From Rhizophagus clarus (taxonomy: Eukaryota > Glomeromycota > Glomeromycetes > Glomerales > Glomeraceae): a DNA stretch of 64,000 nt. A program made the translations under genes and the position numbers. The notes beneath the pieces are model-generated. The model was not told the DNA's origin. It saw only the letters and a list, made by a program, of their open reading frames with translations, and made no database searches. Where the stretch lies: positions 1,488,001 through 1,552,000 of the forward strand of contig BLAL01000018.1 of NCBI GenBank assembly GCA_015698045.1. Direction: 5' to 3'. Each line of letters begins with the position of its first letter. The first letter of the stretch is position 1. Positions 46,804 to 59,966 of this stretch are shown here, in pieces.

Positions 46804-47639
46804 TGACATACATCATCGAGGCTGGCAACCCGCTCTTTAAATTATTATTGTAACAGATTGAAAGTGATAATTTCGATGTAGTCTTCCTTTTTTACAAATT
46901 AGCGTTTTATTGTTTCAATTTCCCTCTATTTCATTTCTATTTTAGTAATTTTTTTTTTTATTGCACAGTATATACTTTTTTTGTTTTATTTAATAAAAAA
47001 GATCGGATTACTCCGTATTTGAATTGTGCGACGCGTGATTCGTCTGCGCCTGATCTATTCCACAAGATTTAATTTTTTTTTGTTTCCGACATTTTAACTA
47101 ATATTAATTTATAATTTTTTTTTAGCAAGACTTACTTATAACAACAAATTGTAAAGTAAGATAAAAAATAACATTTATTTTTTTTCTTGTACAAAGAATA
47201 GAGCTCTGAACGGGTGAGTTTGTCCGACCCGTCAGATTAACCAGAAATATTCGGGTCGGGTCAAATTTCTTTATTAAAAAAAATATCATTTATCATTTTT
47301 GGTTTTCTTAAACAGAATGATTTAATAATCTTTTCATAAAAAGATTTTTATTTTTATTTTCTCGGTGTATTAAACCGAATAATTTTTTTTTTTTTAAAAA
47401 AAAATTATTTATTTCTTTTCGGTTTTCCTAAGCCGAATAATTATAAAAAATCTTGCATAATAAAGGATGTTTCTTTACCTTCTATTGCGTTCAAGACATG
47501 AGCGTATATCAGGTAATTGTTATTACAGATGTCGCAAATCCTGACGTTTTGGAAGACAGATAGAATCCACAAGGAAACAAGGTACGAATTGTGGGAGGGG
47601 AAGTTATGTAGTTTGAAATTAAGAACCGTTTTTAATATT
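46804..47639. other. No gene; diverged GGTTTTC..AACCGAATAAT repeats
   Basis: At 47299-47445 a unit close to GGTTTTCCTAAGCCGAATAA recurs three times with A/T-rich spacers. Around 47215-47265 CGGGT/GACCCG words repeat. Nothing coding is recognised. Confidence 0.45.
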
Positions 47640-47937
47640 TCTTTCTTTTTTTTTTTATAGGTTACAGATTCTTGGGAAATATAAAGAATCCGGGTTTGTA
47701 AAATGATTATGTTTTTTCAATGAAGAAACGTTTTTTAACATTTATTTCTTTTTTTTTTTTTTTTAGTAGGATTCTGGACTCTTGGAGAATATGATGAACC
47801 CGAACTTACGCAATAAAGGTAATGTGAGAAGTAAGAACTATTTGTTTTATAATTGAGAAACGTTTTTTAAAGTTTCTTTCTTTTTTTATAGGATTCCAGA
47901 GAAGCAGAGCCAACCCGGAATTGTACAATAAAAACTA
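47640..47937 (+). repeat. Tandem micro-exon-like units
   Basis: Three copies of a unit of roughly 107-125 bp. Each consists of an (A)GAAACGTTTTTTAA...TTTCTTTC tract, a long T run ending in TAG/ATAG, then about 45 bases of purine-rich sequence (GATTCTGGACTCTTGGAGAA in the second), ending in AATAAA and, in copy 2, GGTAATG. Acceptor-like AGs fall at 47660, 47766/47769 and 47891. They look like a duplicated small exon with its intron. Confidence 0.5.
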
Positions 47938-48450
47938 ATTATGGTAGAATTATCATCTGGAAAACCGTCTTTTTATAACAGAAACATGGTACTAGCTTAG
48001 CATTGGATATATGTAATGAACTCAGACCTGAATTTGGAAAAGGAACTTCTGAAATTTATAAGAAATTAGTTTATAAATATATGAATGCTAATTCAAGTCA
48101 ATATTTCAACTTTGTACATCCCTGTTGCAATAAATACTAGTAGATTATTTACATTTAATAAATTAATAAAACCTATTAATTCATCTTTTATTACTTCATA
48201 TCTTGATAATGAATAAAATAATACTGATTATATTTAAAATTTTAAAATTTTCTATTATTCGATATTTAATCCTAAAATTACTAATTTTATTATTTTATAG
48301 ATAATCAAGATTCTCATTAGTTGATATAGAAGTTTCTAGCGCATTTTTATTTATTTTATTTTAAATAACAGATGATAATAGTAATGAAAGTAGTGTTAAC
48401 AATTAGATAATAATAAAACATCTCAAGTTGTTCAAATCGATGTATTGATC
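47938..48450 (+). pseudogene. Protein kinase relic (third copy of the tandem kinase array)
   Basis: From 47941 the sequence matches the last third of the kinase exon 2 in the two intact copies (frame pieces MVELSSGKPSFYNR, then LRPEFGKGTSEIYKKLVYK). It is frameshifted near 47990, has a deletion after NANSSQ, and keeps the LFTFNKLIKP tail and the small downstream exons in degenerate form (48300-48410). Everything N-terminal of this, including the ATP-binding and catalytic loops, is missing and the micro-exon array stands in its place. Confidence 0.85.
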
Positions 48451-50716
48451 ACAAGTTTATCTCAATTTTTTGAACTACCCAAGAGTCAAAAAATTTGGTG
48501 ATATGAAATTGTATTATAAATCTATAAATAGTGACATATCGATAGAATAGACCGCAAATTTTTTTTTTTTTTTTTGTTTTTTTTTTTTTTAATTTTAATT
48601 TGGAATGTTATGGCTTATGATAATTTTCATAGTTCTCACTTTTCACTTTAATATTATTTTTTCCCGTAATTTTTCCTTGAAATGTATTGTTCTTTTTTAT
48701 TATAGTTTATTCTGTTCTATTCTATTCTTATTTTATTTTGTATTTTATCCTGTGAAATAAAACGCGTTTTTTTATGCATTAAATATAAAATTTATCGAAA
48801 ATTTTTTCGTGATCTTGGGAGTATTAAGCATAAATTATAAATAAAAAATAATTTATTTAGCTTATTTAATAAAAAAAAAAAAACAATAACAGATAAATTT
48901 TATAAATTGAAAAGAATCAAAAAAATATATTAAATAAACGTTTCTTTGTAATTTTTTTTTATCAAGGACTACTTGCATTTTTAAGATAAATGTTCCCTTA
49001 CTTTATTTTTATTTTTATTTTTTTTTTTTTTCCCAAACGATCGCAAAAATTTCCAAGATAAATGTTGTATAAAATAAATCCGCCTGATAAAATTTATCAA
49101 GTTACATCAACGCACAAATCACGTTTCATTATGTTAAATTTCTAAGATCCTTTTTTTTTTTGAAACGCTAAAGAAAAAATTGGTTTTCTAACTGCGTATC
49201 ATTTTTAGAAAATAAAAGAAAAATTAAGAATTATAAAAGCGTAGTATGGTAACGACAGATTTTTGTCAAAAAAAAAAAAAAATATGGGTATATAATAAAA
49301 TAGTAGTTTCCTTTTATTTTATTAACCATTGGGTTTACTTTTAACTTTATTTTATTTTTTCAAAAATTTATCAACCTTATTTCTGAATTAATAGCGAATA
49401 GGATTGTTTGTGTATTAAACTGTATACATTTTCGTAAATATTCGTATGAATGATTCGAAGGTAACAAAATATTGTTACAAATATAATTACAATGTATAAT
49501 TAATGTTTTTTTCTTTTATTTCTGTATGTCTTGAGTTGATGTATTTTAATGTTCAGTTTTATGCAAATGGTTGGTTTTTAAAGGAAATGAAATAAAAGTT
49601 ACTAATTAAGTGCTAACATTAACTCAACAAACTTCGTAACAGATTTATATAATATTCACTTATAATTTAAACTAACTTAATTCTTTATTTAAAAATTATT
49701 TAATAATATAAGCTTTATACAAAGATGCAAATAGTTTATTTGTTCTTAAAAAAGATTAACAATAAAATAATGCAAATGTTAAAATAATATAATCACAATC
49801 CATGAAACGGTTATACGCGCGGCCATAGTTTTCGTACCAAGTCCCATAATTAATCCTAATTTATTTTTATAAATTACTTAAATATCAGATATTAGGCTTA
49901 AAAGAAGAGTGTGAAAAGAAAACAAATGAAATTACTCATTAGATATGAAATTCAATTGGATTCACTTACGTGAATATTATATGTAATAATTATTACTATT
50001 TATTAATTTTAACAGCATATTTTATCGTAATAAAGTACATTCTTTAATTTAGTTAGGATTTAATAGAAATGTTTCAAATGATAATAATGCATCATAAAAA
50101 TTATAAAGTACGCCCGAAAATAACAGGACAAATATCTAACAATTAATAAATTTTTGCAATGTATCAACGTAATTAAAGATTTCAAACTTGAATATTTTTT
50201 GTATAGATAAATCAGTTGCGAGCCTGGTTCGGATCAATTCGGTCAATTGATCTTAAATTTAAAATAAGACAAACTGGTTCTGGTCCTGTGGAACAGGTCC
50301 TTCTATTCAGATCAGAAGAAGAATAACGCATTCCTATTAGGCAGGATTTCATTTATTATTATGTTATATACGTTGAACGTACGACAATAATTTGACACTG
50401 GTGTCAGTGATTTTTTCGTACAAAAGTTTTGAGGATTTATTTCTAAAATGGAAATAAAGATGAACTGGACAAATACCGCAAAAGTTTTTTCACTATAATG
50501 AGAAATTAAATGACAATTTCATTCTTCAATTATTTTGTAGTTTATGTAATTTAATATTAATGGCGCAGGAGTATGAAATCTGATCAACATTGTGGCACCC
50601 TAAATTTGAAATTTTTAATTCCTTTTTTATTCTCATTGATTAGTACAAATTTAAAGTAACGCAAAAAACGCCAATAATCATATGAATAATTTTTTTCTAA
50701 CATTTAAAAAATTTCA
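48451..50716. other. Kinase spacer, first copy, plus kinase 1 upstream region
   Basis: Paralogous, with small indels, to 52400-55573. Corresponding words include the TGGAATGTTATG stretch (48601 vs 52580), AATCACGTTTCATTATGT (49118 vs 54288) and CGGTTATACGCGCGGCCAT (49807 vs 55165). The interval is a non-coding part of the duplicated unit; the ~200 bp before 50717 contain the shared kinase promoter (GGCGCAGGAGTATGAAAT, GTGGCACCCTAAATTTG). Confidence 0.7.
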
Positions 50717-52392
50717 ATGGAAACCGAATTTAATATATTAAATATCTCTGATAAAGATTCTGATAAAAATTTTAATTTAGACGATGGAAATTGTTCTTAT
50801 TGTAATAAACCATTTACTGAAGAATTATGGTGTAAAACATGTGATCCATTTAGAATGATTGAGGGTTGGACCAGTGGAAATACTGATATTGATAAATTTA
50901 TCAAAGACACAATTTATGAAGCAAGATATACTGCTAAAAGTTATGATATTAAGTTTCTTGAATGGGTACCATTTAATAAATTTAAAGACATAAAACAAAT
51001 TGGAGAAGGTGGATTTGCGAAAGTGTATTCTGCAACATGGATTGATGGTAGAGCAAACTATGAAAAACAAGATGATGGAAGTTGGAAAAAACGTGAATCT
51101 GGATCTCACACAGTTGCTTTGAAAAGGTTAAATGGGTCACAGAATATGTCAATTGAATATTTAAATGAGGTAAGTATGTTTAATCAATAAAATCAACATG
51201 TACTACTGTATATGTTGTTATGTCAATGATAGTTAAGAATTTTTGTATTAAATTACTTAATTTTAATATAAAAAATAGCTCAAGACGCATTGGAAGTACC
51301 ACAAATCAAAACATAATTTTACATTAGGATTTTATGGAATAACCAAAGATCCAGAAGCTAAAGAATTTATGATGATTTTACAATTTGCAAATAAAGGAAA
51401 TTTGAGAAGTTTTCTTTTAAATGATTTTAATAAATTGTTATGGGGAAATAAAATTAGAAATTTATATTGGATAATAAATAATCTTGACAAATTACATAAA
51501 TTAAAATATTGTCATAAGGATTTTCATAGTGGAAATATATTACAAATCCATTATTCGGAATCCTACATTTCAGATTTTGGATTATCAGGACCATCAAATA
51601 AACAAAAATCAGATGATAAAATATGTGGAGTATTGCCATATATTGCTCCAGAAGTTTTGAATGGAGAACCATATACATTATCTTCTGATATATATAGTTT
51701 TGGTGTAATTATGACTGAATTATCATCAGGAAAACCACCTTTTTATAATAGAAAACATGATGTTAGCTTAGCATTGGATATATGTAATGGTCTCAGACCG
51801 GAATTTGGAAAAGGGACTCCTGAAATTTATAAGAAACTAGCCTATAAATGTATGGATGCTAATTCAAATCAAAGACCAGCAGCTAGTGAATTATTTTTTA
51901 TATTAGATTTTTGGGATGATTGTGTTAATAGAGAACACCGGGGAAAAGAAAAATTTGGTTATAAAGGAGAAGATATTAAAGCTATGTTTGGCGAAGCTGA
52001 TAAAGAAATACCAAATATTTCAACTTCGTATAAACAAAATCCTGATGCAATATATACCAGTAGATTATTTACATTTAATAAATTAACAAAACCTGTTAAT
52101 TCATCTATTACTTCATACTTTGATAATGAAGAAAATAATAAAGGTATTACTGATTATATTTAAAATTTTAAATTTTTCTATCATTCGATATTTAATCTTA
52201 TAATTACTAATTTTATTATTTTATAGATAATCAAGATTCTCAATTAGTTGATTTAGAAGTTTCTAGCTCATTATTACAATTAAAAGGTGACATTTGTTTA
52301 CAAACTATGATTGCTTAATTTTATATTGATTTTATTTTATTTTATTTTAAATAACAGATGATGCTAGTAATGAAGGTAGTGTTAACATTTAG
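50717..52392 (+). CDS. Protein kinase 1 of a tandem pair
   Basis: Four exons: 50717-51169, 51279-52143, 52227-52286, 52358-52392; 470 residues. The N-terminus has a CxxC...CxxC pair (C26, C29, C39, C42) that may bind zinc. The kinase domain follows: glycine loop IGEGGFAKV (about 95-103), ATP lysine K136 in VALKRL, catalytic loop HKDFHSGN (D232; HKD in place of HRD), DFG at 250-252 and APE at 274-276. It is a TKL-like kinase of the type expanded in Rhizophagus. The C-terminal tail continues past an in-frame stop at 52161-52163 if intron 2 is not spliced; splicing (donor GTATTA) adds a leucine-rich acidic tail from two small exons (NQDSQLVDLEVSSSLLQLK, then DDASNEG...). No membrane segment. Substrate unknown. 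The intact catalytic residues suggest an active enzyme. Confidence 0.87.
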
Positions 52393-55300
52393 ATAATAAC
52401 AAAACACTTCAAGTTATTCTATCTTTCGGATAGAAAGCAGATAAGTCCAATATGTCGAGCCCAGAACAAATCGATGTACTGAGAGAAAAAAGTTAGAATA
52501 AGTAAGTCGAAAAAATGTCTGCAGACAGTAACCAAAAAATTTTGGTAATATGACATTTTACTATAAATCTATATATTTAATTTGGAATGTTATGATAATT
52601 TCATAGTTCTATCTTTTCACTTTAATATATTTTTGCGTATTTTTCCCCCGTAATTTCTCCTTGAAATGTATATTGTTCTTTTTTATTATAATTTACTTAT
52701 TCTATTCTATTCTTATTCTATTTCTTATTTTTATTATATTTTATCCCGTAAAATAAAAACGCGTTTTTTTATGCATTAAATATAAAAAATTTTTCGTGAT
52801 CTTGGAAGTATCCTTCAAGCTTTGAGAAGACTTTTCTATTTAATACATTATAAAATTTAACTTTTCATTACAATATTAAATTATATAAATAATATAAGAA
52901 ATTTCTAAATTAAAAATAATTAGTCCGGAGTGTAACGAAGGACTATATATTTCTATGCAAAGGTCACACAAAATGTCCGTCTGTCCGCCCGCTCAAAAAT
53001 TGAGTCGATGCGTGATTGGTTCATTTGTGCTCCGGATTTAACAACGGTTCGGTTCTGAAACCGTTCCCTAGTTTATTCAGCTAATTTAACAGATAAATTT
53101 TATAAATTGAGAAGGATCAAAAAATATTTTAAATAAACGTTTCTTTGTAATTATTTTTTTATCAAGGACTACTAGAATTTTAAGATAAATATTCCCTTAC
53201 TTTACTTTATTTATTTATTTTTTTTTTTTTTTTTTTTTTTTTTTGTCCAAACAATCGCAAAATTTTCCAAGATAAATGTTGATCAAAATAAATCCGCCTG
53301 ATAAAATTTATCGAGACACGTTACTGAAAATTTTTTGTAGTGTTCTTGAGGTGGTTCAATTTTTCATTAATCATTTGAATCAAGTGAAATCTTTAGATAA
53401 TTTTGTTTACTTAAGTAAAGAAAACCCTCAATTTATATTATTATTATGTTTAAACACTAATTCAAAAAGTTACTAAAAAAAGTATGTAGAAAATTTACAT
53501 AGGCTGTATGATGCATAAAACCAAATACTTCATGTAATAGTATCAAGTGATCCCACTCTGGTAAAATTAAAACATAAAGAGATGAATTAGATCGCCGATC
53601 GAATTCAGTCTCATTTCTTTATATCTTCTTATTTTGACTTCATATATTTGTCAATAAATTTAAAAGATTTAGATTATTCAAGCTGTTAAGCTTTCTGACT
53701 GTGTACATTGACAAAGCTGGATATTCGTTTTTGTCTAGAAGTCTAATCACTATTTTTATCGTTCTTATATTGGCTTTTGGAGTAGAAATACTTCCAGATG
53801 TTTGTTCTCCGTTATTGGTAGAGTTATGTCGTCCGGCTTCTTAAAGTTAAAAATACACGAGTTCGGTATTAAATCAAATAAAACATTAAATAGACTTGCT
53901 AGCAGACCCTGTCCTAATAACATCACCCACTGTTCCAGGGTTAGCCCATTTTTACGAGCTTCGTTTTTCTTACATTCTAAGTATGCTAGAACTTTAACAG
54001 ATAAAATTTTAATATATTGAGATTCAGCGATTATAAATACCTACAATTTTCATCGTCTTCTTCAAATAATTCATCGGCTTCTTGTCACTCTTTCAAATAC
54101 AGTTACATATATTAAAAGATTTTTTTTGCACACTCCTCCATACACTTTTTCTGTCCTGGCTCCTATAGTATTTCTAAAGCCAGTTCACGTGATATATTTA
54201 TAAATTTTTCACGTTAAAAATGATTTAAAAGTTAAATCCCCACTTATTTATTCTTTTTGAGTGACAATATCAATTCTTGCATCAACACGAATCACGTTTC
54301 ATTATGTAAGAATTCTGTTAAATTTCTAATAACTTTTTTTTTTTTTTTTGAAAACACTAAAGAAAAAATTGGATCTCTAATTGCGTACCATTTTTTAGAA
54401 AATAAAAGAAAAATTAAAAATTATAAAAGCGCAGTATGATAATGACAGTTTTTTTATAAAAAACAAAAAAAAAAATGGTCGTATAATAAAATATTAGTTT
54501 CCTTTTATTTTATTAACCATTGGGTTTATTTTTAACTTTCTCAAAAATTTATCAACCGTGTTTTGTAATATAGAAACTGAATTAATAGCGAATAGGATTG
54601 TTTGTGTATTAAACTGTATACATTTAAACTGTATACATTTTTGTAAATATTCATATGAATGATTCGAAGTTAACAAAATATTGTTACAAATATAATTACA
54701 ATGTAATAATTAATGTTTTTTTTTCTTTATTTCTTATGACTCTTTTTTTTTTTTTAAAAAAAAAAAGTATAGCATATACTGTATGTGACTAAGAAAGTTA
54801 TTGGACTTCTGATCAGAACTAAGGCAAACTGGATCACATGGTCCTAAATTATCCTAAATAAGATTTGTCTTGAGTTAATATATTTTAACGTTCAGTTTTA
54901 TGCAGATGGTTTTTAAATAAAACAAAAAGTTATTAATCAAGTGCTAACATTAGCTCAACAAAACTTCGTATTCTATTATTACATACTGTATTCATATAAT
55001 ATTTACTTATAATTTAAACTAACCAAATCCTTTATTTAAAAATTATTTAATAATATAAACTTTATACAAAATGCAAATAGTTTGATTTGTTCCTAAAAAA
55101 GATTAACTATAAAATAATGCAAATGTTAAAAATAATATAATCACAATCCATTGAATCCATGAAACGGTCATACGCGCGGCCGTAATTCTCCCATAATTAA
55201 TCCTAATTTTTTACTTTAAATATCAGATATTAGGCTTAAAAGAAGAGTGTGGAAAGAAAAACAAATGAAATTACACATTAGATATGAAATTTAATTGGAT

Positions 55301-55573
55301 TCGCTTACGTAAATATAATATTCTATCATATTAATTACTATTTATTAATTTTCAAATGGAAATAAAGATGAACTGAACAAATGACAATCAATTTTTTTTA
55401 AGTTGATTTAATATTAATGGCGCAGGAGTATGAAATATTGTGGCACCCTAAATTTGGAATTTTAATTCCTTTTTTATTCTCATTCATTTAGTACAAATTT
55501 AAAGTCACACAAAAAACGCCAATAATATAAATAATTTTTTTTCTAACTTTTAAAAAAAAAGTTCAAAATTTCA
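52393..55573. other. Kinase spacer, second copy, with extra inserted segments
   Basis: Paralogous to 48451-50716 but longer. Relative to that copy there is one insertion at about 52815-53085, which contains the AGTCCGGA...GGACT repeat, and one of about 950 bp at 53315-54275, which has no counterpart in the first spacer. The last ~200 bp carry the same promoter words as kinase 1. Confidence 0.65.
52922..53070. repeat. Dispersed AGTCCGGAGTGTAACGAAGGACT repeat
   Basis: It starts with AGTCC and the partly inverted GGACT about 20 bases later, and continues into TGTCCGTCTGTCCGCCCGC. Related short copies occur at 17225-17245 and 21058-21083. Confidence 0.6.
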
Positions 55574-57235
55574 ATGGAAACCGAATTTAATAAATTAAAT
55601 ATCTCTGATAAGGATTCTGATAAAAATTTTAATTTAGAAGATGGAAATTGCTCTTATTGTAATAAACCATTTATTGAAGAATTATGGTGTAAAGAATGTG
55701 ATCCATTTAGAATGATTGAAGGTTGGACCAGTGGAAATAATGATATTGATAAATTTATCAAAGACACAATTTATGAAGCAAGATATACTGCTAAAAGTTA
55801 TGATATTAAGTTTCTTGAATGGGTACCATTTGATAAATTTAAAGACATAAAACAAATTGGAGAAGGTGGATTTGCGAAAGTGTATTCTGCAACATGGATT
55901 GATGGTAGAGCAAACTATGAAAAACAAGATGATGGAAGTTGGAAAAAACGTGAATCTGGATCTCACACAGTTGCTTTGAAAAGGTTAAATGGGTCACAGA
56001 ATATGTCAGTTGAATATTTAAATGAGGTAATATGTTTAATCAATAAAATTAAAATGTACTGTATGTTGTTATGTTAATGACAGTTATATTAATTTGCTTA
56101 ATTTTAATATAAAAAATAGCTTAAAACGCATTGGAATTACAACAAATCATCTTTTACATTAAAATTTTATGGAATAACCAAAGATCCAGAAACTAAAGAA
56201 TTTATGATGATTTTAGAATTTGCAAATAAAGGAAATTTGAGTAGTTTTCTTTTAAGTGATTTTAATAAAATTTTATGGAAAGATAAAATTAATTATTTAT
56301 ATTGGATATCAGCTAACCTTAATGATTTACATGAATTAAAATATATTCATAAGGATTTTCATAGTGGAAATATATTACAAATCGACGATGATAAATCCTA
56401 TATTTCAGATTTTGGATTATCAGGACCATCAAATAAACAAAAATCAGATGATAAAGTATGTGGAGTATTGCCATATATTGCTCCAGAAGTTTTGAATGGA
56501 GAACCATATACATTATCTTCTGATATTTATAGTTTTGGTGTAATTATGACAGAATTTTCATCTGGAAAACCACCTTTTTATAATAGAAAACATGATGTTA
56601 GCTTAGCATTGGATATATGTAATGGACTCAGACCTGAATTTGGAAAAGGAACTCCTGAGTTTTATAAGAAACTAGCTTATAAATGTATGAATGCTAATTC
56701 AAGTCAAAGGCCAACAGTTGAAGAACTACATGATATAATATCTTTTTGGGATAAATGTTTAAATGAAGAATTTTATCAAGAAAAAGAACAATATGGTTAT
56801 AAGGGAAAAGAAGTTAAGACAGCATTTGAAGAAGCTGATAAAGAAATACCAAATATTTCAACTTCATATAAAAAAAATCCTGATGCAATATATACCAGTA
56901 GATTATTTACATTTAATAATTTAACAAAACCTGTTAATTCATCTATTATTACTTCATACCTTGATGATGACGAAGAAAATAATAATAAAGGTATTATCGA
57001 TTGATTATATTTAAAATTTTCTATCATTAAATATTAATCCTATAACTACTAATTTTATTACTTTATAGATAATCAAGATTCTCAATTAGTTGATTTAGAA
57101 GTTTCTAGCTCATTATTACAATTAAAAGGTAAAGGTAAACTATGTATTATATAATTGCTTAATTTTATATTAATTTATTATTTATTTATTTAATTTTAAA
57201 TAACAGATGATCCTCGTAATGAAAGTAGTAATTAA
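55574..57235 (+). CDS. Protein kinase 2 of a tandem pair
   Basis: Four exons: 55574-56026, 56120-56990, 57069-57128, 57207-57235; also 470 residues. It has the same architecture as kinase 1: CxxC/CxxC N-terminus, glycine loop IGEGGFAKV, VALKRL lysine, HKDFHSGN catalytic loop, DFGLSGPS and APEVL. Exon 1 is nearly identical between the two (the stretch from SYDIKFLEWVPF to HTVALKRLNG differs by one residue), whereas the early part of exon 2 differs more (YWISANLNDLHELKYIHKDF versus YWIINNLDKLHKLKYCHKDF). The small 3' exons are conserved in length and frame, which supports the splicing model for both genes. It is probably active; partner and substrate unknown. The pattern suggests tandem duplication followed by partial gene conversion. 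Confidence 0.87.
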
Positions 57236-58390
57236 ATAATAAATAAACATTTCAATTTTTTTTTTTATTTAAACTTTCCTTTTATTATTACTTTTTTATA
57301 ATTATTTATGTTTGTATTTAGTATATTTTATTAAATGTATTAGTATTAAGAATAAAATAAGATGAAGATAAATTTAACTAATTTTCGTGCGATGATTCAT
57401 TATTACTTACGCGGTTTACTCAGAAACATAGCCGCGATGGATTATTGTCAGTACAAATTATGAACAGTTAAATTTCTCTTTCTTCTGTTCGTTTCGTTTA
57501 GTAAATAATTATGAATGTAAGCAAGTAAGTTATGAAATACACATCTTTTATGTTTAAAATAAGAAAGGATTAATGTTGTACATAATTTGAATTAAACAGA
57601 AGATATTTATTATGTAAGCGTAATAAATTTCTTTCATAACGAACCTTTAAATTATTACATATAAGATAAAAAAAAAAGTGTAAAATAGATATAATTAATC
57701 ATAATGAAAAATTATATTTCAATTTTTTCAGTATAATAAGTTTCTCTTTTATTACAGAGGCATTTTTACATTTTCAACTCGTAATTAATTGTTAAAATAA
57801 AAAGAAATTTGATAAATGATGTTATTATTTTGGTGACTTACTATTTTTATATTGGATAATTAAAAGAAGAACAAAGCTTAGTCTGGCTATTAAACCGTTC
57901 AGAAAATTGTATTTATAAGTCAATCATTCGTTATCGCGAGTTTTATGTTGGATGATGCATTACTTGAATGATGCATTACTTAAAGTCTACCTCAAACTTT
58001 CTTCACTGATTCTCTCATCAACAGTTAAAGTAATGATTCACTTCAGAATAGGATTCTCAATTCATTTTACTGATCAGAAAAGTTTACCACTAATATTGTC
58101 ACGTGATTTACAAGTTCTTTGAGCGTGGATAGTACATATCTATTCATGTATTCTGGCTTTGAAAACCCTTTGAGTAACTGGAGATGAATACTTCAATCAA
58201 TTATCACAAAATAGTCTAACTCTTTACTTTACTAAAAGAGTACGAATAATGTCACTACAATGATTTAGACTCCTTTAATAAGTAAATCACTTTCCAATAA
58301 CAGATAATGAAATTCGTGAACGGATTATCAAAAAGATAAAATTATCATTTTTTTTTTTGTTTTTTTTTTGTGAAAATTAACATAATTTAC

Positions 58391-58391
<1 letters not shown>

Positions 58392-58424
<33 letters not shown>

Positions 58425-58434
58425 TAATAATAAT
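58392..58434. repeat. (AAT)n microsatellite
   Basis: About 14 AAT units with one AAC interruption. Confidence 0.95.
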
Positions 58435-59966
58435 TTAACGAAAAAATCGCGCTAAAAATTGTGATCAATCACAAAAATTATAATCATTATCAAAGGATGA
58501 TAGAATCAAAATTTGAAATGAATATCATTTCCAAAAAAAAATTAAAATTATTAAAAAAGCAAATGTATTCTCCTTTTTTTTTTAGAAACAATTTACCAAA
58601 ATTTGTTGTATTGTTGTTTTTTCCTTTGTAAAATTTAATGAGAGCGAGGGATCTATGAAAATGATGAAGGTTGCCGTTTGATCGATTGATGTGATCCCTT
58701 GTGAGTATTAAACGATCGATGATTAAAGCATGATGGCATCCCGGGTTTAACCATATATAAAAAAATTGTCCTTTATTACTCCTCCTTAATAAAACTTGAA
58801 ATCTTCGCTCATATAAAAATCGTTATCTCTAACTATTCGTGACATTAAAGCTTTTTTATTACTAAACAGACCATTATAATAATATCTTTATGGAAATTGT
58901 AATAAATTCGTCTATCATTATTCCATCCATCTTCTAAGTATAAAAACCTCTCTTTTATTATCTTCGCACTACTGATAATTATAATTGGCAAAAGCATATC
59001 GCAATTTTCCAAAATTTTTTCTTGATCAGTTATATGAGTAAGAGAATCAGTATTTTTATTACCGATTATATTTAAAAATGGGATCCGCCTAAAATCACGA
59101 AATCCAGCCCCTATCCTATAATTCCAATATAAAATCACGAAAATACCAAAACCGTACAAAATATCGACAAGTCCAAAATCTCGAAATACAATGTCTCGAC
59201 AGGCCATATAATTTATTTACTATTATAGTTAAAGAATAAAACATTACAGATTACAAAAAAGAATTCAAAGCATCATATTAGGAAAGTAATCGAGAAGGCA
59301 CATATAAGAAAACATAAGTGAAGGGAGCTGAAGTATAATCATTAGGTTTAAAGATAATGAATCATTATCACAAATCCATTTATCCAAATCAACCGTATGA
59401 CCGAGATATTTACTGACAAATTAGAGTCTGAACATTTCATCATTAGTCACGATGTATTCAGAAAGACTTTCACATACATTCAAACTTCCTCAAAACTTCA
59501 TTATTTTTTTTTTCTCTGAACTTTTTTTCTTCTTTTCAATTTTTTTTCAAAACTTTTTTTTTTTTTGAAAGAAATTTATCAATTTCAATTTACGGAATTT
59601 AACGGAATATTAAACGTACCGATTTTTCGAAAAAATATTGTATAGACAATTTGTCAAAAAATCGCTTACAAAGTAAGTTTTACTTACCATTTTACTACTG
59701 GTCATAATACCTCGACTGCACACGAAACCTTGCTTTTTTTATGAGTCATGCAACGCGTAATTTTAAAATCACGTAAAAACATGTCATATATTATGAAAAA
59801 AGAGATGATTGATTTATTATCGAAAGATTTTGTATTGACCGAATGGTACAATTAATTTAACTTATTCAAGTGAAAAAGAATTTAATTTACTCAATTTGAT
59901 AAATTGGACGTTATGTACATCACAATTTACTGAAACCAGTCATATTACAAGAATTACAAGAATTTT

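Noticed and set aside
50825..51109. 94-codon minus-strand frames in both kinases (also 55682-55966)
   Set aside because: They are conserved only because they lie opposite the near-identical kinase exon 1.
58845..59207. 120-codon minus-strand frame
   Set aside because: The N-terminal half is composed of repeated RDF/YGF/FRD-like words that reflect a low-complexity CACGAAA repeat; no recognisable family.
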